64,000 nucleotides of DNA, from NCBI RefSeq assembly GCF_018617875.1, contig NZ_JACSKZ010000001.1, forward strand, positions 868,001 through 932,000. The letters are read 5' to 3'. A program made the position numbers and the translations under genes. The notes below the pieces were generated by a model. The model saw only the letters and a list, made by a program, of their open reading frames with translations, was not told the DNA's origin and did no database searches. This document shows positions 34,454 to 44,081 of the stretch, one piece after another; the first letter of the stretch is position 1, and each line of letters begins with the position of its first letter. Origin of the DNA: Exiguobacterium algae (lineage in GTDB: Bacteria > Bacillota > Bacilli > Exiguobacteriales > Exiguobacteriaceae).

Positions 34454-35983
34454 TTAGTTCGTTTTCTCTCTCATTCCCGACCTTGGTGTTCCGTACTCCA
34501 CTTTATCGACATGACTCAGGAGCGAACGTACGAACACATCAAACCGTTCCTGCCCCGTTTCCGTTTGTTTGAAGACACCGGCGTCTTCTAGTCCTTTCAC
34601 GAACTTGTCGACGACCGCCTGATTGACAATCGTTTTCGGGTCGCCGGACTTCTTCCGCAACGCATCGGCCCATTCCTGATGCATCGCTTCAACATGGACA
34701 TCCTCGCCCGCCACATAACGGACGACTTGTTCGAGTTCTGTCTTCAGGCGTGCTGGTAACACGGCGAGTCCCATCACTTCGATCAAGCCGATATTCTCAC
34801 GCTTGATGTGGTGCACGTCAGCATGCGGATGGAAAATCCCGTCCGGATGCACGTCACTCGTCCGATTGTTCCGAAGGACGAGGTCGAGTTCATAATACCC
34901 GTCCCGCCGTCTCGCAATCGGAGTGACCGTGTTATGCGGGACGTCGTCCGTATAAGGAATGACTTCGCTCGATTCATCCTCATAGTTGCGCCAATAGCCG
35001 AGTAACTGGTTCGCTAACATGACAAGCTGCTCTTTTTGACGGGAACGAAGTCTGACGACCGAGAGTGGCCAATACAAGGTTTCGATATCGACTTGATCAT
35101 ACCGTTCAGAATGATATGTTGAAACGACGCGCGCATCATCCATCGCAAACCGATAACGACCGGCCTGATAATGGTCGTGTGTCAAAATCGAGCCACCTAC
35201 AATTGGCAAGTCCGCGTTCGATCCTGCGAAATAGTGCGGGAACTGCGTGATGAAGTCGAGTAAACGCTCAAATGCTCCTCGGTCGATGACCATATCGCGT
35301 ATTTCATTCGACAACAAAATGGAGTGCTCATTGTAATATAAGTATGGAGAGTATTGGAAAGACCACTTTTCTCCACCCAAAGTAAGTGGAATGATTCGAT
35401 GATTTGCCCTTGCAGGATGGTTCATATGACCGGAATATCCCTCATTTTCAATCGCAAGCAAGCCCTTCGGATAATTTGACGCCGGTGTTGGTTGAAGGCG
35501 TGCTCGTGCAATCTCACGCGGGTCTTTCTCCGGTTTCGACAAATTGATTGTGATATCGAGTGTGCCGTATTGGGTCGGTGCCTGATATGTGATGTTGTTG
35601 GCAATTCGCTCTGTCTGTATATAGTTTGACGCTCGACTCATTTGATAGAAGTAATCGGTTGCTGATTTCACATCAATCTCACGCAAAACATTGAATGTAC
35701 GTGTCACTTCTGAAGGTTTTGAAACGAATACGTCCATGACCTCTGCCTTGAATCTGTCTTTCTCTTCTAATAAGTCTTCGATGATCCCTGCATCTATCGC
35801 ATTAAGCGTCAGGATCTCTAACAACTCAGGAATTTCCGCTCTCTGCCTCGTACTCCGTAATGTAAAATCCAGTTTTCTCAGCTTGGCAAGAATGCGATTC
35901 CGGGAATAAATTCGATCCTGCTCTTCAATCAAATCTTCTCGGATGGCTGCTTCGACAAGCGTTTCAATCGTCGCATCAATCAT
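34454..35983 (-). CDS. galT: galactose-1-phosphate uridylyltransferase, Bacillota type
   Basis: 509 residues, the long class of GalT found in Bacillota. It starts 'MIDATIETLVEAAIREDLIE', with 'PTPASNYPKGLLAIENEGYS' and 'ILTHDHYQAGRYRFAMDDAR' in the nucleotide-binding core, and 'FHPHADVHHIKRENIGLIEV' later. It moves UMP from UDP-glucose to galactose-1-phosphate. It overlaps galE by ATGA and lies 14 bases before galM. Confidence 0.93.
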   Translation of the reverse strand: MIDATIETLVEAAIREDLIEEQDRIYSRNRILAKLRKLDFTLRSTRQRAEIPELLEILTLNAIDAGIIEDLLEEKDRFKAEVMDVFVSKPSEVTRTFNVLREIDVKSATDYFYQMSRASNYIQTERIANNITYQAPTQYGTLDITINLSKPEKDPREIARARLQPTPASNYPKGLLAIENEGYSGHMNHPARANHRIIPLTLGGEKWSFQYSPYLYYNEHSILLSNEIRDMVIDRGAFERLLDFITQFPHYFAGSNADLPIVGGSILTHDHYQAGRYRFAMDDARVVSTYHSERYDQVDIETLYWPLSVVRLRSRQKEQLVMLANQLLGYWRNYEDESSEVIPYTDDVPHNTVTPIARRRDGYYELDLVLRNNRTSDVHPDGIFHPHADVHHIKRENIGLIEVMGLAVLPARLKTELEQVVRYVAGEDVHVEAMHQEWADALRKKSGDPKTIVNQAVVDKFVKGLEDAGVFKQTETGQERFDVFVRSLLSHVDKVEYGTPRSGMREKTN

Positions 35984-36987
35984 TTCTCAACCTCCTTTCC
36001 AGTCCGGTATCCATCAGGATACGTCGCATGCCAGTTCCACGCGTCCGTCAAGATCGTCTCGACATTTGAGCGGCTCGGCATCCAGCCTAGCGTATGTCTC
36101 GCCTTTTCGGACGAGGCAATTAACTTCGCCGGGTCACCGGCGCGGCGTTCCCCGAGTCGAACCGGAATGTCATGTCCTGTCACGCGTCGTGCCGCTTCGA
36201 TAATCTCGAGCACCGACAGTCCGTTCGCCGTTCCAAGATTGAATACGTCGCTCTCACCGCCCTCCCTTAAATAACGGAGTGCTAGCAGATGCGCGTCAAC
36301 GAGGTCTTGGACGTGAATGTAGTCACGGATACATGTGCCGTCTTCTGTCGCATAGTCGTTGCCAAACACGGTGATGGCGTCACGCTGTCCGTTTGCGACC
36401 TGTAAGACGATCGGAATGAGGTGTGTCTCCGGGTCGTGGTCTTCTCCGATTTCACCGGTCGCAATCGCGCCGGCGACGTTAAAGTAACGGAGTGCAACCG
36501 AGCGAATGCTATGTGCCTGGTCGCACCAGCGAATCATCGACTCCATCGCGAGCTTTGTCGCCCCGTACGGATTCGTCGGATTCGTCAGCGCCGTCTCGTC
36601 GATTGGCATGACGGTCTGGTCGCCGTATGTCGCAGCCGTCGAGGAGAAGACAATTCGCTTCACCCCTGCGTCCCGCATCGTCTCGAGGAGCACCTGAGTT
36701 CCGAAGACATTGTTGTCATAGTAGGCGAGCGGGTCCGTCATCGATTCGCCGACGAGCGAGTTTGCTGCGAAATGGAGAACGTCCGTGATCATTTCTTTCG
36801 CAAACACATCCTTCACGAACGTGCGGTCACGTAAGTCCCCTTCATAAAAACGGACATCCTGCGGAATCGACTCGACGTGTCCGGTCTGAAGATTGTCGAG
36901 GATGACGACGTCCTCCCCATCTTTTAATAAGGCTCGGACGGCATGTGATCCGATATAGCCGGCACCGCCGACGACAAGTACACTCAT
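35980..36987 (-). CDS. galE: UDP-glucose 4-epimerase
   Basis: About 335 residues from ATG 36987, which overlaps the galK stop (ATGA) with GAGGAAG upstream. 'SVLVVGGAGYIGSHAVRALL' binds NAD. 'FSSTAATYGDQTVMPI' and 'NPYGATKLAMESMI' give the Ser and Y-x-x-x-K catalytic residues, all intact. 'FNLGTANGLSVLEII' closes the domain. It interconverts UDP-galactose and UDP-glucose and may also feed the polysaccharide pathways here. Confidence 0.95.
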   Translation of the reverse strand: MSVLVVGGAGYIGSHAVRALLKDGEDVVILDNLQTGHVESIPQDVRFYEGDLRDRTFVKDVFAKEMITDVLHFAANSLVGESMTDPLAYYDNNVFGTQVLLETMRDAGVKRIVFSSTAATYGDQTVMPIDETALTNPTNPYGATKLAMESMIRWCDQAHSIRSVALRYFNVAGAIATGEIGEDHDPETHLIPIVLQVANGQRDAITVFGNDYATEDGTCIRDYIHVQDLVDAHLLALRYLREGGESDVFNLGTANGLSVLEIIEAARRVTGHDIPVRLGERRAGDPAKLIASSEKARHTLGWMPSRSNVETILTDAWNWHATYPDGYRTGKEVEK

Positions 36988-38168
36988 TTCACTTCCTCCT
37001 CTACGAGTTCTCGGACGCCGTCCCCGACCGAGGCGACGTAACACGTCGGCGCGTAACCAATCGTCTCTTCGTACTTCGCGGACGTCTGTTCGATCATAGC
37101 GCTCGTATCTGTCTGTCGGACGATGGCGATGGCACAGCCACCGAATCCGGCCCCTGTCATGCGGGCACCGATGACACCGTCACATCCTTGCGCGGCTGCG
37201 ACGAGCGTATCGAGCTCAAGCCCCGTCACTTCATAATCTTCACGAAGCGACGCGTGTGACGCGTTCATCAACTGACCGAACGTCTCAAGTCGTCCTTCTT
37301 GTAAAGCGGTATACGCAAGTTTCGTTCGTTCGTTCTCCGAGACGGCATGACGGGCCCTTTTGCGAAGCGTCTCCGGCAAGTCAATCGCGATTTTTTCAAA
37401 CGCCTCCATCGACAGCTGTCCGAGTGACTCCACTTCGAATTTTGGTTGAATCAAGCCGAGGGCCGTGTCACATTCACGTCGACGTTCGTTATATTTCGAG
37501 TCGGCGAGCTCGCGTCGTTTGTTCGTGTTCATGATGACGATATCGTACCCATCGAGCTGAATCGGCGCGTAGTCGTGATGGAGCGTCTCACAATCGAGGA
37601 GCATCGCCTGCCCGGCCTTGCCCATCCCGATGGCGAACTGGTCCATGATGCCACTGTTGACGCCGATGAACGTGTTTTCGACTCGTTGTCCGAGGCGGAC
37701 GAGGTCAAGCCGTTCGATACCGAGATTGTAGACTTCATTCAACATATAAGCCGTCACGAGTTCGAGGGAGGCCGATGACGAGAGACCCGCCCCGTTCGGA
37801 ATGTTGCCTGCGAGGAGAAAGTCGAACCCATGGATGTCGTGCCCGTCTTGTCGAAGGAACGTGACGACACCTTTAATATAGTTCGCCCAGTCGTGGCTCA
37901 CCTCATACGTCCCGTCCGTCACAGGGAACGAAACGATGCCGACATCCTCGAAGTTGCGTGAGTAGACACGAATCAAGTCGTCCTCCCTTTTTTTGACGAG
38001 TCCATACGTCCCGAACGTAATCGCACACGGGAAGACGTGCCCTCCGTTATAGTCGGTGTGCTCGCCGATTAAATTGATACGACCCGGTGCGAAGAACACC
38101 CGGTCCGCAGATGCGGTGAACACCTCCTCGAATTGTTGTTTCAGCTGTTCCATGTCAAATGAAAGCAT
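36984..38168 (-). CDS. galK: galactokinase
   Basis: 394 residues. 'FFAPGRINLIGEHTDYNGGH' is the galactokinase signature, 'NIPNGAGLSSSASLELV' the GHMP ATP-binding motif and 'NSGIMDQFAIGMG' holds the catalytic Asp. 'RMTGAGFGGCAIAIV' is motif 3. It phosphorylates galactose at C1. The ATG at 38168 follows GGAAGGGATG; an in-frame Met at residue 6 is the alternative. Confidence 0.95.
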   Translation of the reverse strand: MLSFDMEQLKQQFEEVFTASADRVFFAPGRINLIGEHTDYNGGHVFPCAITFGTYGLVKKREDDLIRVYSRNFEDVGIVSFPVTDGTYEVSHDWANYIKGVVTFLRQDGHDIHGFDFLLAGNIPNGAGLSSSASLELVTAYMLNEVYNLGIERLDLVRLGQRVENTFIGVNSGIMDQFAIGMGKAGQAMLLDCETLHHDYAPIQLDGYDIVIMNTNKRRELADSKYNERRRECDTALGLIQPKFEVESLGQLSMEAFEKIAIDLPETLRKRARHAVSENERTKLAYTALQEGRLETFGQLMNASHASLREDYEVTGLELDTLVAAAQGCDGVIGARMTGAGFGGCAIAIVRQTDTSAMIEQTSAKYEETIGYAPTCYVASVGDGVRELVEEEVK

Positions 38169-38190
38169 ACGGCTTCATCCCTTCCATCGC

Positions 38191-40257
38191 TCATGCCGGG
38201 TGAATGACCAGGCAATACGCATCGTAGTCTTTTTGTTGTGTGAGGTTTATGCCTTGTTCCATCAAATAGCGTCCGCTCACGCGACGCCCTTCTTGTTCGT
38301 ACGTTCGTTCCGGGTCAAGTCCGCGCAGTTTTACGCGTAAGCGGTTCTTCCCGTATTGACGTCGGTCGGCGTTGACAAGAACGACGTAGTCTTCCCCGTC
38401 CGTATAGCCGACGGCGTGGTAGCCGTCCCGTTTGAGCGAGGCGAGACGATGGCTCGTCCCGTGTTGTACGAGCGGGCGAATTTTCTTATACGTCGCGATC
38501 CATTCTTTCGCTTCTGTCAATTCTTCTTTCGTCCATTCGAGCAGGTTGCCGCCGATGCCGAGCGTCCCTTGCATGGCGCTGACGAACCGATACCCGAGTG
38601 GCAACGAACGATTGTTCAACCAGTTCGGCGCGTCCGTCACCCAGCAACTCATCATCTTGGCGTTATAGGCGTATGAGAAGACTTCCTGGATGGCGAGACG
38701 GTCGAGTGCGTCCGTGTTGTCGCTCGTCCAAACTTGTTCGACTCGCGAGAGGACACCGAGGTCGATCCGTCCACCGCCACCGGCACATGACTCGAACGCG
38801 ACACTCGGATGTCTTTCCCGTAACGTGTCGAGGATGCGATATACCGCTTCCGCATGACGGAGCCATAATTCCTTGGCGTTACGCAGGTGTGGGCTGTCCG
38901 GCTCGGAGAAGGCACGGTTCATGTCCCATTTGATGTAACGGATGTCGTGTCGTCCGAGCAACTCGTCGAGCCATGCCGTCACGTGTGCCTCAACTTCAGG
39001 CAAGGCGAGGTTCAAGACGAACTGGTTCCGTGACGTCGTCGACGGGCGTCCGTCCGTATAGTAAATCCATTCCGGATGAGCCCGGTACAGGTCTGAGTCC
39101 GGGTTGACCATCTCCGGTTCGACCCATAGCCCGAACTGGAGACCTTTCTCCTCGACGTAGCGGACGAGCGGGTCGAGCCCGTTCGGGAACTTCGTCTCGT
39201 TGACGTGCCAATCCCCGAGTCCAGCCGCGTCCGAATGGCGCTCACCGAACCAACCGTCATCGACGACAAACAACTCACAGCCGATCGCGGCCGCCTCGTC
39301 GACGAGACGTTTCTGTCCGTCCTCGCTGACCTCAAAATAGGTCGCCTCCCACGAGTTGTAGAGGACCGGGCGCAACATGTCACGCGTCGCTTCCGGCATG
39401 ATGACGTCACGCTCGAAGTCGTGGGCGTTCTGACTCATACCGCCGAACCCGCGTTGCGTATAACCGATATAGCCCGGTGGGGTCGTGAACGATTCACCCG
39501 CTTGGAGCGTCTTCGCGAAGTCGAACGGGTTAATCCCACCCGTCACTTGTGTGAAGCCGAACTGGTCTTTCTCGAAATGAATTGCCCAGTTGCCGGAGTG
39601 ACCGAGAAATCCGTAGACGACTTCCCCATGTGTCTCCGTCGCGCTGCTGTCGAGTGCGAACCACGGGTTGCTCTGATGGCTCGTCAACCCGCGCCGGCTC
39701 TCGATCGTCTTCTTGCCCGGGAGGAGTGGTCCTTGCTGAAGCTGGAACTCGCTCGTCCATGCACCGCTGAAATGGCTGAGTCGCATGTCGCGCTCGATGA
39801 GTCCGAGACTGAACGACTGCGCGCTTTCGAGCGTGACCGTTTCGCCTGCTTTGACCGTCATTTGGCGGGCGATGATGTCGTACGCCGGATAGAGTGTGAA
39901 CTGAAGCGTCACGTGAAGGGATTGAATCGAATCGAACAATTCAATCTCGAGCGTCTCTCCTTCGATCCGCACGTCCCCGAGCGAGAACGCGTGCAACCGT
40001 TCCGTCTCGGTATGACTCTTCAAAGTCGGTTCCGTATAGACGAGGTCTCCGAACGAGGTGAACTCGTAAGCGGCCACCCCTTCCGGTGTCTCGAACGACG
40101 AGTGCAACACGCGCGCATCCGGTAGTTCTTTGATATCTGACTCATGCAGGCGTCCACCGAGATATTGATGGACGAGACGACCTCGTGCATCGACATCAAA
40201 CACGTATGTGAGATTCGTCCCGATGAGAGCGAAACGATTGTCGTGATGAACGATCAT
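38191..40257 (-). CDS. alpha-galactosidase, GH36
   Basis: 688 residues, near the usual length for bacterial GH36. The beta-sandwich half (about 1-290) precedes the TIM barrel. The nucleophile is Asp445 in 'IKWDMNRAF', and the acid/base is Asp513 in 'VWTSDNTDALDR'. 'VVDDGWFGER', 'ESCAGGGGRIDLGVL' and 'GLWVEPEMVNPDSDLY' are other family motifs. There is no signal peptide, so it acts inside the cell on melibiose- or raffinose-type sugars taken up by the importer. It overlaps the GH42 gene by 4 bases. Confidence 0.93.
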   Translation of the reverse strand: MIVHHDNRFALIGTNLTYVFDVDARGRLVHQYLGGRLHESDIKELPDARVLHSSFETPEGVAAYEFTSFGDLVYTEPTLKSHTETERLHAFSLGDVRIEGETLEIELFDSIQSLHVTLQFTLYPAYDIIARQMTVKAGETVTLESAQSFSLGLIERDMRLSHFSGAWTSEFQLQQGPLLPGKKTIESRRGLTSHQSNPWFALDSSATETHGEVVYGFLGHSGNWAIHFEKDQFGFTQVTGGINPFDFAKTLQAGESFTTPPGYIGYTQRGFGGMSQNAHDFERDVIMPEATRDMLRPVLYNSWEATYFEVSEDGQKRLVDEAAAIGCELFVVDDGWFGERHSDAAGLGDWHVNETKFPNGLDPLVRYVEEKGLQFGLWVEPEMVNPDSDLYRAHPEWIYYTDGRPSTTSRNQFVLNLALPEVEAHVTAWLDELLGRHDIRYIKWDMNRAFSEPDSPHLRNAKELWLRHAEAVYRILDTLRERHPSVAFESCAGGGGRIDLGVLSRVEQVWTSDNTDALDRLAIQEVFSYAYNAKMMSCWVTDAPNWLNNRSLPLGYRFVSAMQGTLGIGGNLLEWTKEELTEAKEWIATYKKIRPLVQHGTSHRLASLKRDGYHAVGYTDGEDYVVLVNADRRQYGKNRLRVKLRGLDPERTYEQEGRRVSGRYLMEQGINLTQQKDYDAYCLVIHPA

Positions 40258-42242
40258 GCCTCCACCTCCCGTTTGAGTAAGACGACCGCGAGCGGTTCAA
40301 GTTCGAGTGTCCCCGTCATCGTCTCCCCGTCAAGCGTCTGCCACGTGCCGTCGAGTTCGACGGACGACGTGACTTCGGTCGAGTGGTTTAAGTAGAAACG
40401 GATTAACTGTCCGTCGCCGTGGCGATCGACTTTCTCGACATCGTCCGGAAGTCGGTGCGCATCGATTCCGGCGCGTGTGAACGCCTCGTGATAAACCGTG
40501 TCGAGCATCGCATCGTCGACCGATGAGCCGATATACGTCACGTCGCCTTTATACGTATGGCGCGTGATGGCTGCCGTCCCTTTATAGAACGCCTGCCCGT
40601 AAGTCGCTAGCACCTCGGCACCTTTTGGCGTGACCAGGTCGCACCAGATGTTCGCCTCAGACACTTGGTCGCCGAGGCGGACCTCGTTCGACTGGACAGC
40701 TTGTAAACTCTCATACTCATCGATTTCAATCCCGGCGTATTCGGCGAACTTGCCTGGGAGCGTCAAGTTGTGGCAACGGTTGAGCGGGTCTTTCACACCT
40801 GTACGATATGTGAAGATGACGTTCCCACCGTTCTCGATATAGTCGATGAGCGTCTCATCGAATACGTCATTTCCGAGGAAATAGAGCGGGACGATGACGA
40901 GTTTATACGAGTCGAGCGCGTCCCCTGGGAAGACGATATCCGTGTTGACACCTTGGCGGACAGCCGCACCGTAGAAGCGGACGAACTCTTGTTTGAAGTG
41001 GAAGGCGTCCGAGTGTGGTTGGTGCGTCCACGCCCATAGGTTCTCCTGGTCGAAGTAGACGGCGACGTCCGCGTTATAAGCAGCCGCGTTGATCATGTCG
41101 CCATGCGCGTGCAATTCTGACATGACGTGCTTCACTTCTTCGAACTTCCGTTTCGGCTTCCCATCATGGTCGATGATGCCGTGACAGAACTCTTCTGTCC
41201 CGAAGTCGGCGGCACGGAATCGGAAGTAGACGATCGCCTCTGCGCCACGAGCAACGGCTTGATGTGTCCATAGGCGGATGTGTCCTGGGCGCGGCAAGTA
41301 GCCGATGCGGCTCCATCCTTGTGCCCCACTGAGTTGCTCCATCACCCAGAATCCTTTCCCTTGTTTCGACGAGCGGCAAAGGTCATGGTCGTGCGCCGTC
41401 TTCTCGAAACGGTTCGGTTCCGGCAACCCGCCCCAGACCGGGTAGTTGTCGAACGAGACGTAGTCGAGGTCTTGGGCCATCTGTTGCTGGTTGATCGCCA
41501 TGTCACTATAGACGAGGTTATGTGTGATGAACGCGTCCTCGTGGATGAGTGGACGGAGCGTGTCGACTTGAAGTTTGTTGAACGAGCGGTACGCGTCCGA
41601 GCAGAACCGGTCGAAATCGACGAGGAGCGACGGGTTATGTTCCTGGAACACGGTGCGAGGGACCGGTATCTGTGTCCATGCCGTATATGTATGGCTCCAG
41701 AAGACGGTCCCCCAAGCCGCATTGAGCGCGTCGAGCGTCTCGTAACGTTCTTTCAGCCATTCCTGGAACGCCACTTGATCGACGTCACCGTACGAACGGT
41801 CCGACTGTTCGTGTCCATACTCGTTGTCCGTCTGCCAGCCGATGACACGCGGGTGTCTTCCGTACCGTTCCGCCATCTTGCGGGTAATTCGTTCACAGTA
41901 CTCGCGGTAGACGGGGCTGTTGACCGTATAATGACGGCGGGCACCGAAGCTGATACGGACGCCGTCTTTCGTCACCGGGAGGATATCCGGATACTTCTCG
42001 ATGAGCCACGCGGGCGGTGTCGCCGTCGGCGTGCCGAGGACGATGTCAAAGTGTTCGCCGAACATCTCGACGACCTCGTCCCAAAACGAGAAGTCAAACT
42101 CGCCGTCGGCCGGTTCCATCATCGTCCATGCAAACTCGGCCATTCGGATAACATTGACACCAAGCTCTTTCATCAAGCGGATGTCCTCATCCCAAAGTAC
42201 ACGGTCTGTCTGTTCTGGATAGTAGTCTACTCCTAAATACAT
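40254..42242 (-). CDS. beta-galactosidase, GH42
   Basis: About 662 residues from ATG 42242, which has GAGGTG 6 bases upstream; a GTG 9 bases earlier is less likely. It starts 'MYLGVDYYPEQTDRVLWDED'. The acid/base Glu141 is in 'GWQTDNEYGHEQS' and the nucleophile Glu302 in 'FWVMEQLSGAQGW'. The trimerisation and beta-domain follow, ending with an acidic tail. Intracellular, so it cleaves imported galacto-oligosaccharides or lactose-like sugars. With the GH36 gene it covers both alpha and beta linkages. Confidence 0.93.
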   Translation of the reverse strand: MYLGVDYYPEQTDRVLWDEDIRLMKELGVNVIRMAEFAWTMMEPADGEFDFSFWDEVVEMFGEHFDIVLGTPTATPPAWLIEKYPDILPVTKDGVRISFGARRHYTVNSPVYREYCERITRKMAERYGRHPRVIGWQTDNEYGHEQSDRSYGDVDQVAFQEWLKERYETLDALNAAWGTVFWSHTYTAWTQIPVPRTVFQEHNPSLLVDFDRFCSDAYRSFNKLQVDTLRPLIHEDAFITHNLVYSDMAINQQQMAQDLDYVSFDNYPVWGGLPEPNRFEKTAHDHDLCRSSKQGKGFWVMEQLSGAQGWSRIGYLPRPGHIRLWTHQAVARGAEAIVYFRFRAADFGTEEFCHGIIDHDGKPKRKFEEVKHVMSELHAHGDMINAAAYNADVAVYFDQENLWAWTHQPHSDAFHFKQEFVRFYGAAVRQGVNTDIVFPGDALDSYKLVIVPLYFLGNDVFDETLIDYIENGGNVIFTYRTGVKDPLNRCHNLTLPGKFAEYAGIEIDEYESLQAVQSNEVRLGDQVSEANIWCDLVTPKGAEVLATYGQAFYKGTAAITRHTYKGDVTYIGSSVDDAMLDTVYHEAFTRAGIDAHRLPDDVEKVDRHGDGQLIRFYLNHSTEVTSSVELDGTWQTLDGETMTGTLELEPLAVVLLKREVEA

Positions 42243-42260
42243 ACTGTTCACCTCAATCGA

Positions 42261-43046
42261 TTATTTGACCGCTCCCGAAGTCATTCCTTTTTGCAAGAAG
42301 CGTTGGAAGAAGATATAAAACACCATCGTCGGCAAGCTGATCAAGACGAGCGAGGCGTACAATTTTCCGGGGTCACCACCGAGCGCTTCTGTGAAGAAGG
42401 TCGGTGCCATCGTGACCGTCTGTTTAGCCGGATTGGTCATGAACGTGAGTACCATTAGATATTCATTCCACGAATTCAGAAATGCATAGATTGTCGCCGT
42501 AGCGAGCGCCGGTTTTGCGAGCGGCAACATGACCTTATAAAAGATTTGGAGAGTCAATGCCCCGTCGATGTGTGCGGCCTCCATCAATTCATTCGGCAAT
42601 TCATCAAAATAGCTCTTGATGAGCATCAATCCAAACGGCAGGAAGAATGCAATCTCTGCTCCGATCAATCCCCAATAACTGTTAAGCCCGTCAAGCGTTC
42701 GCAACGTGAAAAAGAGTGGGACGATGAGTGAAGCGACCGGTAACATAAGACCAGCCAACACGAGATTGAAAAGGAGTCGCTTACCGGCAAATTGAAGTTT
42801 TGAAAATCCGAATGCCGCGAAGGCGAGAAGTGAGATTGAAAGCAAAATCATGAAAAATGCGACAATGAAGCTGTTAAAGACGAACTGTGGGAAGTTTGGA
42901 TTTTCGAGCGTCGCGATATAGTTATCGAATCCATTTACACGTAAGCTCTCTTTGAACATGACGAAGATTGGGAACAACCAAATCACGGCCATGACAGACA
43001 AACCGATATTCGTGAACCATCTTCCTTTTTTCGTTTGCAATTCCAT
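42261..43046 (-). CDS. sugar ABC transporter permease, MalG-like
   Basis: 261 residues with six membrane helices. The EAA loop that contacts the ATPase reads 'EAAHIDGALTLQIFYKVMLP'. It starts 'ELQTKKGRWFTNIGLSVMAV' and ends 'QRFLQKGMTSGAVK', the normal MalG-type end. GAGGAGAACGG precedes the ATG. Carbohydrate uptake CUT1 subfamily; partner of the gene upstream. Confidence 0.92.
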   Translation of the reverse strand: MELQTKKGRWFTNIGLSVMAVIWLFPIFVMFKESLRVNGFDNYIATLENPNFPQFVFNSFIVAFFMILLSISLLAFAAFGFSKLQFAGKRLLFNLVLAGLMLPVASLIVPLFFTLRTLDGLNSYWGLIGAEIAFFLPFGLMLIKSYFDELPNELMEAAHIDGALTLQIFYKVMLPLAKPALATATIYAFLNSWNEYLMVLTFMTNPAKQTVTMAPTFFTEALGGDPGKLYASLVLISLPTMVFYIFFQRFLQKGMTSGAVK

Positions 43047-43058
43047 CCGTTCTCCTCC

Positions 43059-44015
43059 TCAGTCCATTTTCTTCTGTACACGCATTTGGAAGTACGTGAT
43101 GCTGAGTGCGATCGCAAGTAAGATGATGGCGACGGCACTGGCGTAACCGACCTCTTGGTGAAGCATCGATTTTCGGAACAGGTACGTCGAGATGACCTCG
43201 GTCGAGTTACCCGGCCCGCCCTGTGTTGAAATCCAGACGATATCAAACGTCTTTAGTCCACCGATGACCCCGAGGATTGTCAGCGTGAATGTTGTCCCTT
43301 TCAAGTTCGGGAAGACGACGCTCCAAAGCGTGCGCCAGAAGCCTGCCCCATCGATATTTGCCGCCTCGAACACTTCCCGCTCGATGGCGAGCATCGCCAT
43401 GTAGTACATGATCATCGATGAGCCTGTCCACTGGAAGATGTTAATCAAGATAATAGAATAGAGGGCGACATCCTGGTCCCCGAGCCAGTTTTGTTCGAAA
43501 GCACCAAGCCCAACCATTCTTAAGAATTCGTTAATGTAGCCGAACTGAAAATCGAAAATCTGGGAAAATGCCGCACCGAGTACAACCGGACTGAGTACGA
43601 CCGGGAAGAAGAACACCGATTTGAAGAAAGTGCGTCCGACCCCTTTTGTATGAAGTAAATACGCCAACACCAAACCGAGTCCGGCCTGAACAGTCACCGT
43701 GAGAGCCGTGAAAATTCCAGTGTTTTTCAGTGCATTATAAAATTCAGGGTCTTGGAACATACGACCAAAGTTTTCGAATCCGATATACGTCTTTTCAAAC
43801 GAAATCCCGTCCCAGGAAAAGAGCGAGTGAAAGGCATTATAGAAGATTCCGTAATAAATGAAAGCAATGACGAACAGTACAGTCGGGGCAACGAATGCCC
43901 ATCCGATTAAATTCTGTTTTAGCCGTTCCTGTTTCCTTACCTTATTCGGTGTGGCCGGGGGCACACTTGAGAGATTCGGCTTCGACTTCTTTGTCAAATC
44001 GGTTGCGTGTTGCAT
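43059..44015 (-). CDS. sugar ABC transporter permease, MalF-like
   Basis: 318 residues, six membrane helices after a cytosolic N-terminus of about 40 residues. The EAA loop reads 'EAANIDGAGFWRTLWSVVFP'. Forms the channel with the MalG-like permease. No ATPase gene lies in the operon, so a shared MsmX/MsmK-type ATPase elsewhere is expected, as is common in Bacillota. Confidence 0.92.
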   Translation of the reverse strand: MQHATDLTKKSKPNLSSVPPATPNKVRKQERLKQNLIGWAFVAPTVLFVIAFIYYGIFYNAFHSLFSWDGISFEKTYIGFENFGRMFQDPEFYNALKNTGIFTALTVTVQAGLGLVLAYLLHTKGVGRTFFKSVFFFPVVLSPVVLGAAFSQIFDFQFGYINEFLRMVGLGAFEQNWLGDQDVALYSIILINIFQWTGSSMIMYYMAMLAIEREVFEAANIDGAGFWRTLWSVVFPNLKGTTFTLTILGVIGGLKTFDIVWISTQGGPGNSTEVISTYLFRKSMLHQEVGYASAVAIILLAIALSITYFQMRVQKKMD

Positions 44016-44037
44016 GGATTTCCCTCACTTTCGGTTC

Positions 44038-44074
44038 AAAAAATGAAGCGCCAGCAAGACTGGCTACTGGCGCT
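44038..44074 (-). terminator. intercistronic hairpin after the binding-protein gene
   Basis: AGCGCCAG and CTGGCGCT form a stem with an inner CCAG repeat in the loop, followed on the minus strand by TTCATTTTTT. It sits between the binding-protein and permease genes and probably causes partial termination or protects the upstream message. Confidence 0.65.
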
Positions 44075-44081
44075 CGTTTGA

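Noticed and set aside
38600-39410. Long open frames on both strands inside the GH36 gene, and similar ones inside the GH42 gene (40254-42242)
   Set aside because: They are rich in Arg and Ser and lack ribosome sites, as expected for shadow frames of a 50-55% GC coding sequence. The GH36 and GH42 reading frames contain all catalytic motifs.
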